Part shown: piece after piece, positions 23,857 to 24,325 of the stretch | Numbering within the stretch: position 1 is the first letter of the stretch | Layout: each line of letters opens with the position of its first letter | Source of the DNA: SURF-24 sp964537965 | GTDB taxonomy: Bacteria; Bacteroidota; Ignavibacteria; Ignavibacteriales; SURF-24 | Assembly: GCA_964537965.1 (NCBI GenBank) | Contig: CAZIDB010000055.1 | Span: 1 to 24,325, forward strand | DNA length: 24,325 nt | Reading direction: 5' to 3' | Notes under the pieces: model-generated | Databases searched by the model: none | The model's input: the letters and a program-made list of their open reading frames with translations, nothing else | Told to the model about the DNA's origin: nothing | Translations under genes and position numbers: made by a program

Positions 23857-24015
23857 TTATAAAGCTTTCTTCTCTTTCATTGCTTCCGCTATTTCTTTCA
23901 TGCTTGATGAGATTGATTCTGCGGCATTTACAAATCTGAATCCAAGCCAGAAGACTAAAATTGCAATCGCTATGTAAATTAATGCTAATGCGGTTGGGAA
24001 AAAGAATCCAAACAT
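23857..24015 (-). CDS. Small single-span membrane protein (52 aa)
   Basis: A 52-codon gene with a strong ribosome site (GGAG, 5 nt before the ATG at 24015). The protein opens MFGFFFPTALALIYIAIAIL: one hydrophobic helix at about 3-27. A soluble amphipathic tail SSSMKEIAEAMKEKKAL (about 36-52) with heptad-like Met/Ile/Ala spacing follows and may be a coiled coil. I do not recognise a family. Coding character is supported by the ribosome site, the coherent helix-plus-charged-tail pattern and the absence of stops. Overlapping frames on both strands lack these signs. It lies upstream of hicBA on the same strand, 122 bp before hicB, and may or may not be co-transcribed. Confidence 0.65.
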   Translation of the reverse strand: MFGFFFPTALALIYIAIAILVFWLGFRFVNAAESISSSMKEIAEAMKEKKAL

Positions 24016-24292
24016 AATTGCTCCACAATAAATATTTATAAAGTTTATTTCTATGTTCTGTTCTTCTTTCGGAATATGACTTGAAAAATAAAAAAAGTAA
24101 CATTAAAATCCATTTATCAAAATGAAGGAATCTACAAATCTTATTGATTTAATAATCTCCGGGTTATCAGTATAATAATTCCTAAAGATTAGTCCGTTTA
24201 ATTTTTGGAATTTTATTTATTAAACACAATCCGGTTTGAGGCATATCTTTTGTGCCTTTATAAGATTGCATTTTTAAGTGAGGAGTGGTTAA

Positions 24293-24325
24293 ATGCGGAT
24301 AATCATTTTTACAATTCTGCTGTTT
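24293..24325 (+). CDS. Start of a secreted protein, cut by window edge
   Basis: ATG at 24293 follows AGGAG (24281-24285) at a 7-nt spacing and opens an 11-codon frame to the window end, MRIIIFTILLF, the beginning of a signal peptide. Nothing can be said about function. The preceding 277 bp (24016-24292) hold no recognisable gene or strong structure and should contain the promoters of this gene and, divergently, of the small membrane protein. Confidence 0.55.
   Translation, partial: MRIIIFTILLF

Noticed and set aside
23747..23977. Plus-strand open frame of 76 codons upstream of hicB
   Set aside because: No ribosome site, no family resemblance, low-complexity tail; it lies antisense to the better supported 52-aa membrane protein and the hicB leader.
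23804..24103. Minus-strand open frame of 99 codons
   Set aside because: It overlaps the 52-aa gene in another frame, has Cys/Trp/Arg-rich shadow-like composition and no ribosome site, whereas the overlapping short frame has GGAG and a coherent membrane helix.

Overview
The window looks like a carbohydrate-use locus from an AT-rich, T9SS-bearing bacterium of the Bacteroidota/Ignavibacteriota group, most probably an Ignavibacteria-like lineage. The main clue is the C-terminus of the GH2 protein, which carries the NYPNPFNPTT-type secretion-sorting domain common in that group. BglX-like GH3, lipid-anchored GH16 and FHS-type sugar permeases fit the same picture. The genus is inference. No SusC/SusD pair is visible.

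Layout. (1) 1-4997, minus strand: a secreted beta-sandwich protein cut by the window edge, an SGLT-like Na+/sugar symporter, and a secreted GH2 glycosidase. (2) 5251-9517, minus strand: a three-gene operon of extracellular sugar-binding protein, membrane histidine kinase and NtrC-type sigma54 response regulator, with no ABC permease. (3) 9876-15732, plus strand: GH125 exo-mannosidase-like, FHS sugar permease, ROK sugar kinase and GH3 beta-glucosidase. (4) A 330-bp gap with three consecutive stem-loops. (5) 16063-21311, plus strand: BglX-like GH3, a lipoprotein glycosidase with paired Glu motifs, GH16 endo-beta-glucanase and an esterase lipoprotein. A strong terminator follows, then an (alpha/alpha)6-barrel glycosidase. 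(6) 23283-24325: a HicBA toxin-antitoxin pair facing the locus, a 52-aa membrane protein, and the first codons of another secreted protein.

How the parts may work together. GH16, the GH3s and the paired-Glu glycosidase would cut a beta-glucan to glucose, while GH125 and GH2 act on other linkages, for example mannan. Sugars would enter through the SGLT-like and FHS permeases and be phosphorylated by the ROK kinase. The central observation is regulatory. Three promoter regions (before the symporter, the GH2 and the GH125) each carry a pair of 17-bp palindromes, CTTATTA-N3-TAATAAG, with centres 22-23 bp apart, upstream of a candidate -24/-12 (sigma54) promoter. The response regulator encoded between them is a complete sigma54 activator with an intact GAFTGA loop. 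I infer a self-contained system in which a binding protein and kinase sense an extracytoplasmic sugar and switch on three transcription units through paired enhancer sites.
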